In this document: positions 1 through 10,767 of the stretch, piece after piece
Numbering within the stretch: position 1 is the stretch's first letter
How the letters are laid out: each line of letters starts with the position of its first letter
Source: Tieghemiomyces parasiticus
Taxonomy: Eukaryota > Kickxellomycota > Dimargaritomycetes > Dimargaritales > Dimargaritaceae
Assembly: GCA_027575765.1 (NCBI GenBank)
Contig: JANBPT010000819.1
Coordinates: 1 to 21,660 of the forward strand
Length of the DNA: 21,660 bases
Reading direction: 5' to 3'
The notes under the pieces: model-generated
Databases searched by the model: none
Seen by the model: only the letters and a program-made list of their open reading frames with translations
What the model was told of the DNA's origin: nothing
Position numbers and translations under genes: made by a program

Positions 1-168
1 GAGAAGTACAAGGATTTCGGCGCTAACCTCGAGTTCATCACCAACCGCTCATCCGAAGGCGCCCAGTTCGTTAAGGGTTTCGGAGGCATGGGCGGCTTAC
101 TCCGCTACAAGGTGGACTTTTCGCAGCTCGTGTACGACGAGGACGACGAGGACTTCTGGGAGGATTAA
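1..168 (+). CDS. SUP45: Eukaryotic peptide chain release factor eRF1, C-terminal end (partial, 5' end outside window)
   Basis: The first 55 codons of the window, in frame 1, end at a TAA at 166-168. The product includes [19 protein letters not shown] followed by LLRYKVDF and an acidic tail [10 protein letters not shown]. This matches the C-terminal domain of eRF1, where the [24 protein letters not shown] block and an acidic end are hallmark features. eRF1 recognises all three stop codons in the ribosomal A site and, with the GTPase eRF3, triggers peptide release; the C-terminal domain is the eRF3-binding part. Only this end lies in the window, so the stop-codon recognition (NIKS-type) and GGQ motifs cannot be checked. 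Codon use is GC-rich like the other genes here. Identification is by recalled family sequence, not by a search. Confidence 0.95.
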   Translation, partial: EKYKDFGANLEFITNRSSEGAQFVKGFGGMGGLLRYKVDFSQLVYDEDDEDFWED

Positions 169-2100
169 AGCACGATTGTCCTTGATCGAGTATTCTGTGA
201 CAACCATCGCCCATCAGTTCGTTATGGTCATTTTGACGCCGACATTTTTGTTTCTGCATCTGCAGGCCTACATTCTACTGCTCCTATACATACCCTCACA
301 TGCATTTTTATTGGCCTGATGCCTCCCGAGCCGGGGTTAGAGCTGTCCTGTATCGTCGTACTGCTTCATCCATTAACTGCGCTATATTTCCTGCTTCCCA
401 ACATGAAACGGCCTATGATAATAGTAAAACCGGGTCTACCCATTTATACGGCAGTTTAAGCTACTGGGGTCCGCCTGTTTAAAGCAGGGCAGTGGTGGTA
501 GAATTATAGGTGATAGCGGCCGGTGCAGCGCGGGCCTCCTCCCGCGTCGTCTGGCCTGCCACAAGCCATCGGGGGAGGGAAACACATCTGAGGTCATCAC
601 GGCTATACTCAGGAGTTCATAGGCAGTTCTTCGTTTGTGTCGGCTACCACGGTACCCGAGATGGTTTGGACCTTGCTAGGGCCAACTATCGCCTCTTTCT
701 GCAGGCTATTCATGACGTGAGCGGTAGTCCTAAACCAACATTAAACTTACCAAAATAAAAATGGACACGCTCTACAATGCAGGACGTGTGGCCATAGGTG
801 TTGAAGATACCGCCTCCGCTGTTGGGAAGACTCTCAGTACCCCCATCGGTGTACTTTTAAAATCTGGAACTGCCAAAATCGGAAAACGGCCGGCTGGTAC
901 ACCAAATTTTTCCTGTTTAGGTGGTTTGAACCGCATTCCTTTGTCCGTGTTTGATATTTGTAGTCCGTGGTTTATTTTTTTCCTGGCACCTGCCCAGATA
1001 AGAAACCAAGTATTTACCATATATAGACATCAGTATGGTGATGGACCTTCCACCAGGACGCAACGTGTTCCACGGCCTGTTCGTCCCTTGTTCAATAATC
1101 TTCCTAAAGGAAAATGTAGTTGACGAAGCGAGGCAGCCCCCCGGACGAAGGCCGGTGGGAGTTCAGTCGGTCTTTGATATCGCCGACCGATGCCCATTTC
1201 CTAGGATGGTTACTTTGGGGGCTATACACCACTGCCACACATTACAAGTCTGCACGGATTACGGCTGGTATTTCCACGTCGAGGCACCCCATGTCACCAC
1301 AGCGGTCTACCTTGGGTCGAGATGGATGGGGCGTGACAATGCCAAAATGAGGTGCCAACCTTGTAAGGGGTCGACTGGATCCATCGACGTTCGGGCCGCG
1401 TCGCCTTGATGAGCTGGACAGGAGTACCAGGGGCCAGGGGTGACCAATTAGTCATGACATTACCTACATAGCGCAGAGCCTTCATGTAAAGGGCGATGGG
1501 GTCTAGGCTGACGCAGACTAGCCACCTATCTGAGTAATGGCCGCACCCGTTAACAGGAACAGTCGAAGCCATTGAAGAAGTCACTCTACATGAGGTGCAT
1601 ATGCTGGGCTGCAGTACAAGTATCACTTTTTAACTTATACGCGACGTGCATTAAGAAAGCTGCTGATGTTCAGGATGGTTGGTCAACACTGATCGACCAC
1701 GGCACTTTGGATCATCCGCTCTTTACTTTTCCCGCCTCGTTCCTCTCAGGATGTACCACCCGCCGGTCCACAGCCATCGTCTATAAGCGGCCAGCATTGC
1801 CCCGCGCCCAGTGCCCTGCCGGCCGAGAAGGGAGCGACGGCTATGGAAAGGTGGACGGTTAGCTCTGAGGGTGAAATGACTTCGGATACGACCCTGCGCC
1901 CACACCCCTGTCAATAGAAAATAGACACAGGTCCCAGCACCACCTTCGCGCTGGTTTCGGTACAGGTCTTTAGCCTTTGCCGGCCACTTTAGCCCGCGAT
2001 GATGCGAGGGTAGGGTAGGAATGGATTGGCGGTGCAGAGGGGCCATGGCACCGGGCACGTCGCTACCGAGCTGACACTTGTCATCCTGGACCTAGCATAT
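169..2100. other. Non-coding spacer downstream of eRF1, no gene recognised
   Basis: About 1.9 kb with roughly balanced base composition. Open frames on both strands are short (up to about 125 codons), overlap one another, and their products resemble no family I know. The first few hundred bases should contain the eRF1 3' UTR. A TGCATCTGCA word lies at 255-264, about 90 bases after the stop codon, and the only clear AATAAA on the plus strand is far away at 754-759. No tRNA, 5S rRNA, snRNA or transposase sequence was recognised by eye. Confidence 0.6.
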
Positions 2101-4251
2101 GCACCTATCCCCGCTCCTGCGACGCCTTGCCGCGCTTCCTCATCCCACTGGAGAGCATAGACTGTACATTACCACTCCCACTCTCTACCCTCCCTCATTC
2201 CCCTCCCACTCCACCTTAATTAATGACGGAGCAGTAACGATCCCACCCCTGGTCACTCTTTTTTCTGGGTAACTCTACTCACATACACGCACTTACACCC
2301 CTTTCCGCTTTATACGTTGCTAGACCTCCCCCTATAATAGGCAAGGATGAGGGGCCATACCTACGACCACGACTCAGGGTAGGGCGATTCGTCACCTTGC
2401 AATCGGGTTAGTGTGGGCAGCTTAGAGCATCAAGCCCCGTCGGCATCACTCGGTCCTTGGCTGGTCCTCTTCAACACGGTACACGTCAACTGCGCGTTTG
2501 AGGTACGAACGGCACTATGCGCCTATACCCTAACACGCACTTTAGACGCGAAGAAAGTGGGATTCCACTTCTTGCCCGGAATGGAGACTTCGTATGCGCA
2601 TACATCCTGTGACCATGTAATTGGCGTAGCCGGGCCATGGGGAGCAGGAACCCCTCCCCTCCTCCACTTTCTCTCTGTGCACTGCTGACCGTTTTCTTTT
2701 GGCTTCCCCGCGTGGTCTGGCGCCTCCCACACAGGCTCTGACTGTGTCCATTCGTCGCCTGTGACGTTCACCAGATGTACCGCATACAGTTTGTATCTGC
2801 GACTCGACCCGACTCTCTCCTCTTTCACCCACGGCTGCACATCAGCGTATTTAAACCAACCTTCAGCCGGCTCTCAGCCCCCGTGTCCGCCCATTCCTCA
2901 TTATCCGCTTTCCCACCCCTATCGACAACCTCATGAATCCTGTGGCTTAGCGGTCATGGTCCGCACATCTTCGAAGCCCGCGTATTTTCTTACTCTCCCC
3001 CCCCCGTCGGTCGATGTAACTCGCTGTGAGTAATCAACCCGTCTAGAACCGCCGCGGGCGTGCCAAACTCTCCTTATTAGCCTGCCCTCCTCCCAATACG
3101 GTATTAGAGCTTGTCTCAGTCACTAGTTTTGTCTATATCTTGACGCTCCCTAGCACCATCCCCCCTGCGCTTGGCTCGTTCGCACACATCCACCCGCAGA
3201 GCAACCTTCTTGCATTTTTCCCATGCGCCCGGCTTTGGACCTCTCACCAGGTAATTGATTGGACAGGTCCACCTGTTTACGGCCTATTTACCATCCACTC
3301 CCTCACCCGTTTGTCCTTGCCGTATTTTTCACATTGCCCTTTCGGCACTGATCCTCCTCCGTCCCCTTATTTTATTCGAGGCTGCTATCCCTGTTCGCCC
3401 TTCTATAGCAATAGCGACCTCACGACTGTCTCCCCTCCCACCTGCATGGTACTTGCGCACGCACCCTTTTCCGGTTCCTAGTACACCACTCCTGTGCACC
3501 CTCCTCCCAAGTGACCACCTCCCCTCTTTCTCGACCCTCACCCTTCTATTTATTAGATTCCTCGTTCCAGTTCCTACCCGTCCCATTCGCTACCTCTCAT
3601 TCAAGTATCCTTTCTGTATTATGGTTACGCAACGCACCAAGTAACTTCAGCTCCGCTTTATATATATTACCCCTCCTTTCGCATCTCTTACCCAATGACA
3701 AATCACCACTGTCTCTGCCAGCCTCGTTTTCGTTTCGGCTTCCTCCTTCACAACCTAGCCTTGTTGGCCCCCTAAGTTGGCGTGACAAGGTCTATACGCT
3801 TTTGTCTCGACCAGGTGATTTTTTTTGCTGGCTTCGACGTTTACTGCGCCCTGTCTATTGAAGGGCCTAAATGCTTTTATCGCCAAAGTTTACTGCAACC
3901 TTTTTACCTATTCCCTCTACCTGCGCTGCTTAGCCCGTGTATACTGGGCTTGATCGACTGGCGCCAAGGTCCAGTTGCCCCCCCCCTTATCCTCTCCTTT
4001 CTGCTGGTTGACGGCCTGACCAAGAACTTTCCTACCCCTTGGGCTTCACGCCTTACATCTCCCCCTCACTGACTGTCGCCTAGTGCTAACCTTACCCCTG
4101 ATTCCCTCCTATTTCCTCCTCCACTCGGTCCACAGTACAGCTGACCATCCTATTCTGTTACTTTCCCACCACTTGGTAACGGTTTACTCCGCCGCCCCCC
4201 CCCTAGATACCCCCCGCCTATATTCCCACCGTTAGCCGGTGGCTTTGAACC
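2100..4251 (+). other. Pyrimidine-rich region upstream of Zn2Cys6 factor 1
   Basis: The plus strand is strongly biased to C and T, most clearly from about 2790 to 4230. A hand count of the line at 3541-3600 gives 14 purines in 60 bases. C9 homopolymers occur at 2997-3005, 3978-3986 and 4195-4203. A TATA-like TATATAT is at 3659-3665. Open frames here are long mainly because stop codons need purines; their Pro/Ser/Leu-rich products look like a composition effect, not proteins. The block ends at the start codon of the transcription factor gene, so promoter plus a long 5' leader is the likeliest reading. Leader introns cannot be excluded, because polypyrimidine-AG sites are everywhere. Confidence 0.6.
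4226..4242. promoter_or_regulatory. Perfect inverted repeat with CCG-N5-CGG just before the factor 1 start codon
   Basis: CCACCG (4226-4231) and CGGTGG (4237-4242) are perfect inverted copies separated by TTAGC. The repeat ends nine bases before the ATG at 4252. As DNA it contains an everted CCG-N5-CGG pair, a layout of the kind Zn2Cys6 dimers bind (Leu3 uses everted CCG-N4-CGG). As RNA it would form a six-base-pair GC-rich hairpin next to the start codon. The function is inferred; the repeat itself is seen. Confidence 0.5.
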
Positions 4252-6414
4252 ATGCTTCATCTCCCCTCTAATAGCCTCATAAGTCACCAGCCGTCTACCC
4301 GGCCACCGAGTCCACCCCACGCATCGCGACCTTCCCCTACCAGGGCCAAAGAACCGCCCAAGGCCGCGGCCGCAGCCACCAAGACCCGCCGTGTGTGCGA
4401 CCACTGCGCGGCCCGTCGGTTCCGCTGTGATGGCCAGACACCCTGTGGGAGCTGCCAGCGTCGCCTCTACAACTGCCACTACAGCCCTTTCGCTAAGCGG
4501 AAACCACGTCTGCTGCCGCCCAAGGACAAACTACAGGGCTGTCATTCCTTCGTGCTGGGCTCCGACCAGGCCGCTGGGGCGGTGGTCCAAACTAAAGGCG
4601 TGACTGTCGCTTCAGTTTCAGGCAAGGCCTCCTATCCTTCCACTACGCCTGCCGCCATATCTGGCTGCGTCGTGCCCTTCACCGCCCCACGTTCCCCGTA
4701 CTCTAGTTCATCCTCCACCTCACCACAGGCCGCCCCGGTCACCGTGCTTAGGCGAGTACACCGCCAGCCTGGACCCCTCCACCACCACCCGCTACCCAGT
4801 TCCCAAAAGGCCTCTGATCACGAGCCGTCTGCATCCACGGTAACCATGATCGACTACAAGGACAGTGACTGGCTCCAGATGGCCTCTGACCGCCTCGACC
4901 ACCTCATGGGCCGGCTCAGCCAGTTCATGACGGGCCTTCGCGCTGGCGATTTAGCCAACCCCATCGAGTTTGTTGAGGCCATGCAGTGGCCGCCTTCGCC
5001 GCCCTGTTCTCCGGAACCCGAGTTGGACTGGTCGACCCCGCCTCCAACGAGCCTATCCCCGACACTGCTCAATTCCGAGGATGTGTTCTTCCACCCCGGC
5101 CTAGTCTACCCGCTGATCCGGCACTTCTTTGACAACTTTGTTCGTTTCAAGCCCCAGTGGCAGAAGCAACGATTTATGCGGCGTCTCGGTCAGGAACAGG
5201 TGCCTCGCTGCCTCCTTGCCAGTATGCTAGCCTACTCGGCTCAGATGTACAGTCACCCGGAGCAGCACCGTTCGCACTTTGAGGTATGCGTCACCGAGTA
5301 CACGCGCCGTGCCGAGGCCCTCATGCTATCTGAGATGGAGCACCCCACGTTGGACACTTTGACTTCCGCCCTTCTGCTATGTCTAGTCGGCTGCAACTAC
5401 TGTGAAGTCGAAAAGATGGACACCTTTGGTTCCATGGCCCTGCGGCTCATTTTCCGGATGAACCTGCACCGCCTCGACGCGCCACGTGGGCCCGGGATGA
5501 ACTCAGTCTCGGTCAGTAAGGCCGACCGGCTGATTCACGAGCTCCAGCGCCGTACCGCTTGGGGCGTCTTGTCCGTCTGCTCCATTGCGCGCCTACTGGG
5601 AAAGATCTCGTACACCTTCGACATTGACACATTCTGCATGAATGAGGTGGACGACCGCATCCTGCAGTCCCTCACGCACGCACTCAACGTCCAAGACGGG
5701 CTCCCGGCGCTCATCTGGCCACTGTTTAACCGATCGTTCGGGCTGCGACCTAGCAACCAACTAGTGGGCATTGCCTCTCGGCTAACCGATGACCGCCGGC
5801 GGCAGACCCTCGGGATCCCCGTGGCCATGTCCGCCATCCAGTCAACCAACAGAGACCTCGAGGTTTGGTCCCGCGACCTCCCCGACCCCTATCGCCTGGA
5901 CCGAACTTCTACACGCAACCGATACACCAAGACGCAACCCGTCGTCCTGGACGGCCTGATGCATTGCCTGTTCTACCTATGCATCTACTACAACAATTCA
6001 TCCCTGTTGCTGGACCCGATGCGGGCCCAACATGCGCCGGCCGTCCGCGAGTGTGAAGTTATGACCCGCACCTCCCTCCGAGTCATGTCTCGGGACCTTA
6101 TGGTCCCGCTGCGCAGCGTGCCGCTGGCCCTCCGCCCGCTCAACTGCTTCTTTTACGGGTATTACGGGCTTCAAGCCTGCCTTCACAACGCGGCGGCCAC
6201 CGGTTCATTGGAGACCAGCGACTTGATTCCGCTCATCAACGATGTGTACCATCTCATGGCAGAGTACACCATACACTCGAAGTTTAGTGTGGCATTGGTG
6301 GAGTCCTTGCCCACCATGCTGGGCCGCTATAACGTTGAATGGACCCCCCCAGCCTCGGTCTTGGAGATGATTGATCGTGAAGAGGGCGAGAACTGTAAGG
6401 CTGATGACCCATAA
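4252..6414 (+). CDS. Zn2Cys6 (Gal4-type) fungal transcription factor 1, 720 aa
   Basis: This is a probable nuclear DNA-binding regulator. The binuclear zinc cluster has the form C-x2-C-x6-C-x5-C-x2-C-x6-C with cysteines at residues 49, 52, 59, 65, 68 and 75, within CDHCAARRFRCDGQTPCGSC. A basic stretch, AKRKPR, follows. Residues about 90-195 are a Ser/Pro/Thr-rich low-complexity linker. An amphipathic helix at about 205-232 may mediate dimerisation. From about 276 to 470 the sequence fits the fungal-specific regulatory domain, including the HRLD segment near 407 and the RRTAW helix near 432, as in the RRxxW region of that domain. A C-terminal motif, RPLNCFFYGYYGLQACL, lies near 628-645. The start is firm: an in-frame TGA at 4246-4248 precedes the ATG (-3 is A). 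There is no intron in the ORF. It is a paralogue of the gene at 14985. The target genes are unknown. Confidence 0.95.
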   Translation: MLHLPSNSLISHQPSTRPPSPPHASRPSPTRAKEPPKAAAAATKTRRVCDHCAARRFRCDGQTPCGSCQRRLYNCHYSPFAKRKPRLLPPKDKLQGCHSFVLGSDQAAGAVVQTKGVTVASVSGKASYPSTTPAAISGCVVPFTAPRSPYSSSSSTSPQAAPVTVLRRVHRQPGPLHHHPLPSSQKASDHEPSASTVTMIDYKDSDWLQMASDRLDHLMGRLSQFMTGLRAGDLANPIEFVEAMQWPPSPPCSPEPELDWSTPPPTSLSPTLLNSEDVFFHPGLVYPLIRHFFDNFVRFKPQWQKQRFMRRLGQEQVPRCLLASMLAYSAQMYSHPEQHRSHFEVCVTEYTRRAEALMLSEMEHPTLDTLTSALLLCLVGCNYCEVEKMDTFGSMALRLIFRMNLHRLDAPRGPGMNSVSVSKADRLIHELQRRTAWGVLSVCSIARLLGKISYTFDIDTFCMNEVDDRILQSLTHALNVQDGLPALIWPLFNRSFGLRPSNQLVGIASRLTDDRRRQTLGIPVAMSAIQSTNRDLEVWSRDLPDPYRLDRTSTRNRYTKTQPVVLDGLMHCLFYLCIYYNNSSLLLDPMRAQHAPAVRECEVMTRTSLRVMSRDLMVPLRSVPLALRPLNCFFYGYYGLQACLHNAAATGSLETSDLIPLINDVYHLMAEYTIHSKFSVALVESLPTMLGRYNVEWTPPASVLEMIDREEGENCKADDP

Positions 6415-7380
6415 CCTCGCTTCATGATATTTTAGCCCCTCCTTCCCCCCTACCACCACCACCACCATTTTTTGCATCTGCATCCAGGGTTGAAGAAGGG
6501 GAAACGGGAGGGTATTGGGGGATTAGGTCGTATCGATGTACGTTAATATTTACCAAGTAGTCTTATGATTCAGTTTCAACCGATTTTCCCGGGTCAGTTG
6601 TTCGTACCACATTTGTACGGGTTCTATACCTTTTTCCTGTCCGCAACGTTCCTTACATGCCATAGGTTAGGCCAACTCCACTGGATAAGTTGCGCCAATT
6701 TACCAGCCTCTGGCCAGTGCGTTGTGGCTTTTTTGGGCCGATATGTGTCCCTGTAGTTTTACTTATACTCTCACTTACCTTTTTCTTAACTCACCTTAAT
6801 ATACATGGATTTCAAATGATACGATATGATGTTCGTTGGCTAGGCCATTGAGCTAGGAAGACAGGCATGGTACGTGTGGCCTAAAACGAATGGTGGGCTG
6901 GATGGCGATAACTTTATGGTAGACCTCGGCTGTGGTGTGAAGGTAGATGCTGGACATTGTTTTGGCTTGCACAAACGAAGGCTAGTGGTTATATAATATA
7001 TCATAAGCCTGGGGTTTAGGACATAAGCTCTTCGAGGATGAGCGACACCCATTTGATGCCGAACGGTGCATGGATGAGGATAATATTAGGAGCAAATCTA
7101 GGTACATCCAATCCAAGTATTGTCATGTACCTCTACGCCCGTAGGCTACCAGACTGAGACGAAAGTGACAGATCCTCGATACCGTGAAGGCCAAGGTGAG
7201 AATAAGCAACACGAGTTGGGCAAGATTACCCCTTCCCACTCTAACCATGCCAATCACAGTGCTTAAGCCGACAGGTGAAGGCAATGCCCTCCAGTCCAAG
7301 CCGCTTGTCGACATTTGAAGGGTCCGAAAAGGGATAAAAATGTACAATATGTTTGGCCAATTATATTATGGGTTAGGATT
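6415..7380. other. Non-coding region downstream of factor 1
   Basis: Nearly 1 kb that becomes more AT-rich than the coding DNA. It begins with the probable 3' UTR of factor 1, which holds an (ACC)5 microsatellite at 6452-6466 followed by TGCATCTGCA at 6473-6482. Two short minus-strand open frames (6840-7052 and 7123-7347) have no recognisable product. No canonical AATAAA signal was found close to the stop codon. Confidence 0.5.
6452..6466 (+). repeat. (ACC)5 microsatellite in the factor 1 3' region
   Basis: Five perfect ACC units lie 38 bases after the factor 1 stop codon. This is a simple repeat seen directly, with no evidence of function. Confidence 0.85.
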
Positions 7381-7474
7381 AAAATGGTGGCTCCTCGTTC
7401 CCATGCGGCTGGGATCGGAGCAGCAGGCCGGAAGCCTGTATTGCGCGTGGATCATGGGGAGGAGCAGTATGAAT

Positions 7475-7492
7475 GGGAGGGAGGGGGGGTGG
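7475..7492 (+). repeat. Potential G-quadruplex motif
   Basis: G tracts at 7475-7477, 7479-7481 and 7483-7489 are separated by single A bases. The seven-base tract can be split into two, giving four tracts of three with one-base loops. Folding is inferred from the general rule, not measured. Confidence 0.55.
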
Positions 7493-8082
7493 AAAGATGT
7501 GGCAGTGTGAGCGAATGGACGTGTGCTGTGGCTAGACCACGTCCTCAACAAGGTGTGAGGTGGTGGTGGGGGGAGGGCGTGGATGGCTGCAGGAGGACTA
7601 GACAACGAACCCAGAAGGTGTTGAGCACATCCCACCTGCACTACCTTACACATTTCTTTTTACGCTGTCGACGGGAGCACCGACCCAATATTTCAGAAAC
7701 TGGTGGACCTATTGCGCCCCACTTACAAGACCGTCCGGGTATACGGTCGCTCAACGGCTTGGTCACCCTGAAGAACGAAAGCGAATGATGAGGGGTGGTG
7801 CGCTTTTATACATTCATATGTATTATCGGCCCAAACAGCAGCCCGAGCATGCTACTAACGGTTTCCACATGGTTATCATGGCTTACTATTACAAGAGGTT
7901 TGCCCTTTCCTGTGACCCATAGTCTACAGCGTATCATATTGTTCCTCTCGACCTCCGACTGCCCCAATTCCCAGAACCCCGTCATCGAATTTTGGTATCA
8001 TAAACCCCAATCGCTGGGTGTTAGCAAATGAACCTTCCACTATAGCCTTTTTTGATTTATCTTCCATCCAAAGTGGATTCAT

Positions 8083-8111
8083 GGGTGTGGAGGGGGTGGG
8101 AGGGGGGGGGG
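8083..8111 (+). repeat. Potential G-quadruplex motif ending in G10
   Basis: G tracts at 8083-8085, 8092-8096, 8098-8100 and 8102-8111 have loops of six, one and one bases. The last tract is one of only two G homopolymers of ten or more bases seen in the window. Confidence 0.6.
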
Positions 8112-10750
8112 TTCCGTATGGCGAAAGGATTGGTATCGGGTTGAGTGGGAGGGGGAGAGCTGCAACTTGCCCACGACCATAGGACAAGGGCAAGTGTGGA
8201 TGAACACATTCCAAGCGCATGATGACAGCCACTCACCGTTCATTGTGGACCCGGACTGTCATAATAGTATGGGATAATCGCGCACGTTCATTTCGCCCAT
8301 TGGGTGGCCAAAAATCTATAAAATACAGGTAATCAGGAAGCAGTACATACGCCGGTGGTGGGCATTCCGAGCCGGCCCAACCCCTCGACATGTAAAGAAG
8401 ACAAGCCGGCTGTCCTATTGCGTTCTCAGCTGTCATATGCTGTGCGTCGAACAGTATGATGTGAGAACGTTCACATTTCCTTGATTTTTTCGAACGGCTG
8501 CCATGGGGTTGTGGAATTGAGTGTGTACCTAGCAGACATTCTACCCATTGCTATGAAGACTTTAGATGAGTATCGCTACGGCCAACCACCTACAGCCCGC
8601 GTAATGTGTTTGCCTACTGAGGCGTGAGAGGAGGTGAGGTGGTTGTTCATAGTGCACTATCACTGGTTGAAACTGCATCCCTCTTATTTCCCAGGGTAAG
8701 GGATATGGGTACGAACTGACGCCTCCAGATACCAAGGACGGGTTGCAATGGTTAATCGGGGTTAGCCTTAGGCCTACAACGTCCATTCACGTGGAGGGAC
8801 TTGTAGCATATTCTGCTGTAGATGCCACCATGATGGGGGGAGGGGGTAAGTACGGATTTTGGAAAAGAGGCGGCTGCATCCACTGCTTTGTAATTGGACA
8901 CACCCTGAACCACGTTTCATTGGAGCGTCTCATACCAGTGGCCCGGATCTACGGAGGGTGGGTGGGGTCCGAAGCGAAATGGAGGGGAGCATAATTCAAT
9001 CTGGACAAATAGATTCATCTGATAATGTGAACCACTAATAACCTGTGTGAAAAAGGCTTGGCTTATTGATGTGCCCTTATTTCGGCCCCTCAAGACACAT
9101 ACGAGCCGAACGGACCACCCAGTCACAGTGCGCCCTTTAGTTGCGGATGAATGGATGGAATGTTCCTCCGTTTGCGCTAGCGTGGCTGCGGCTCCGACGC
9201 TTCCTCGTTCCACCATCATGAAATCGCAATAGTTGACCTCCGTTCTTCCGTGTGGCAAAAAAAAATCGTCTCAGATGATAAGTAGTGGTTGGGTAGTAGG
9301 GGGGAATCGGGGCCAGCCGCAGCCATTGCCAAGCCTTTGAAATCCCAATGGCCCGGCGGGTCGGTTGCAAGGAGGGAGTGTGCTTTAACTCTCCATTACC
9401 TCAGCAACCGTGCTGATACCCTGGCCCAGGATCTATCAGCGCAGCTAATTGTTGATAATAGCATCAGAAAGGTGGATGGGTCAAACAAACCGCGTACGCC
9501 ATGGCCCCCTTGTCACCCTGACCCTACTCATTGGCTCGATTACTTGGTAATTGTGCTCTTCTTACCTGCGACCCATGGCGCTGATCTCTCGTCGCCACCG
9601 CGATTTCCCCACTTATCCTTCGTTACCGCCTAGTCGATTTTCACACCTATACTGGGTGGTACTGCCACCAGCACACCTTTACCAACACTATTCCATCCAT
9701 TTGAGGCTGCCATTGTTAGGTGACATCAAAGCACTGGGCAGCAGTGAACTCACCGCCAAGCTCTGGCTGGTGGGGATGAGAAAAAAGATGGTGGGGTGTG
9801 TTCACAAGACATATCTGCAAGGTTGTTCGATGCCGATTTAATGAGGTCATCAGAGTAGATCAGCCCTCCTTGGCCCCATCTCCACCTATTACGTTTGGGT
9901 ACGAGGCAGATGTATACAGTTGAGCACGGCGGGAGCGGTCATGCACGCGCTTCGCTTGCTAGGTATGTAGTCTTTTCATCGTGCTAAGCGCTTGAGACCC
10001 GTCCTTGGTACGACCGTCCTATTGCGGTGGAAGAATCGGGGGGGGGGGTATACGCGCGGGGCGACAGGGGGCTGATGGCCCCTTGGAGACTGCAAGTCTA
10101 AGTGGCGTATCCTGCATCCGGCGCCACAACTCTGCAGCCCGTGCAGACCCCAATATAAGTTTCAAAAACTGCTAGCTGAGGAGATGCGGATAGAACGGAC
10201 AGCGACGCTGGCACATTTTGTGGCACATCACTTCCATATCGGACACTAGACGGCCGCGTCGTCCCATTGCACCACCGCTTGAGCGGTAACCCTTTAAGCC
10301 AATCCGTATGGATGAAACTAGGCAGCCGCATTCAGTACCGAGCTGCTCCGCAAATTATTCGTGATGACAGGGTAGGCAGATGCTGACCATATTATATTTG
10401 CTTTGCCCCACCCGTCTATAGATCGCGCCGTTAGGATTTCATTGGCACCGCCGAGACTTAGAACATGGATGGGTCAGGATTTGTCGGGCGTATGATAGGC
10501 AGCGGTCCTTTCCATTGGTGGCCCGCGGCCCATCTCTCCTCCGCTCGATGGCTTCTGCCATCTTGTCTCCTCCGGGTCAGGGAATGTCCAGGATGGGAAA
10601 CTAGGCGTACGACCCTATAGGCGAACGGGCCATACCCCTTGGTCGGCCCAAACGACCAACGCTGCCCATGGCCGGTCCCATACGGTATAGGATTGGCACA
10701 ACGGGGTATGCACAGGTGGTGAAGTAGAGGAGATCCAGCCACTCAGGGAC

Positions 10751-10761
10751 CCGTTAAGCGG
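10751..10761. promoter_or_regulatory. CCGTTAAGCGG everted-repeat site
   Basis: CCG and CGG are separated by TTAAG, inside a short palindrome CCCG/CGGG. It shares the pattern CCGTTANNCGG with the site at the factor 1 start codon (4229-4239) and one at 12886-12896. It is a possible Zn2Cys6 binding site. It lies 4.2 kb before factor 2, so its relevance is uncertain. Confidence 0.3.
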
Positions 10762-10767
10762 GAGATC

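Larger units (their letters stand above)
7380..8160. other. Purine/G-rich zone with G-quadruplex-forming runs
   Basis: Here the strand bias is opposite to the blocks before the genes. A hand count of 7441-7500 gives 45 purines in 60 bases. The zone holds two canonical G-quadruplex motifs on the plus strand: 7475-7489 (three- to seven-base G tracts split by single A bases) and 8083-8111 (GGG, G5, GGG and G10 tracts with loops of six bases or fewer). A third G-rich cluster at about 7560-7577 is not canonical. No gene is recognised; the open frames have low-complexity products. A minus-strand promoter or leader is possible, because the minus strand here resembles the pyrimidine-rich blocks upstream of the genes. 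Confidence 0.5.

Noticed and set aside
1294..1626. A 110-codon minus-strand open frame with His and Cys residues, suggestive of a transposon remnant
   Set aside because: No ordered catalytic or zinc-knuckle spacing could be made out. It overlaps equally plausible plus-strand frames and has no terminal repeats nearby.
2350..2380. GGGGCCATACCTACGACC, similar to part of a 5S rRNA
   Set aside because: Only a few bases match the 5S GGCCATACC element; the rest of the gene, including its internal control region, is absent.
5535..5849. Minus-strand open frames inside factor 1 and factor 2 (for example 5535-5849 and 16271-16606)
   Set aside because: They are antisense shadows of well-supported domains in GC-rich coding sequence.
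7123..7347. A short minus-strand open frame with a hydrophobic stretch, possibly a small membrane protein downstream of the purine-rich zone
   Set aside because: It has a single hydrophobic run of about 15 residues, a poor start context and no similarity to a known family; compatible with chance.
8430..8470. A GTTCGACGC word on the minus strand resembling a tRNA B-box
   Set aside because: The flanking bases cannot form a T-arm stem, and no A-box or acceptor stem is present at the right distance.
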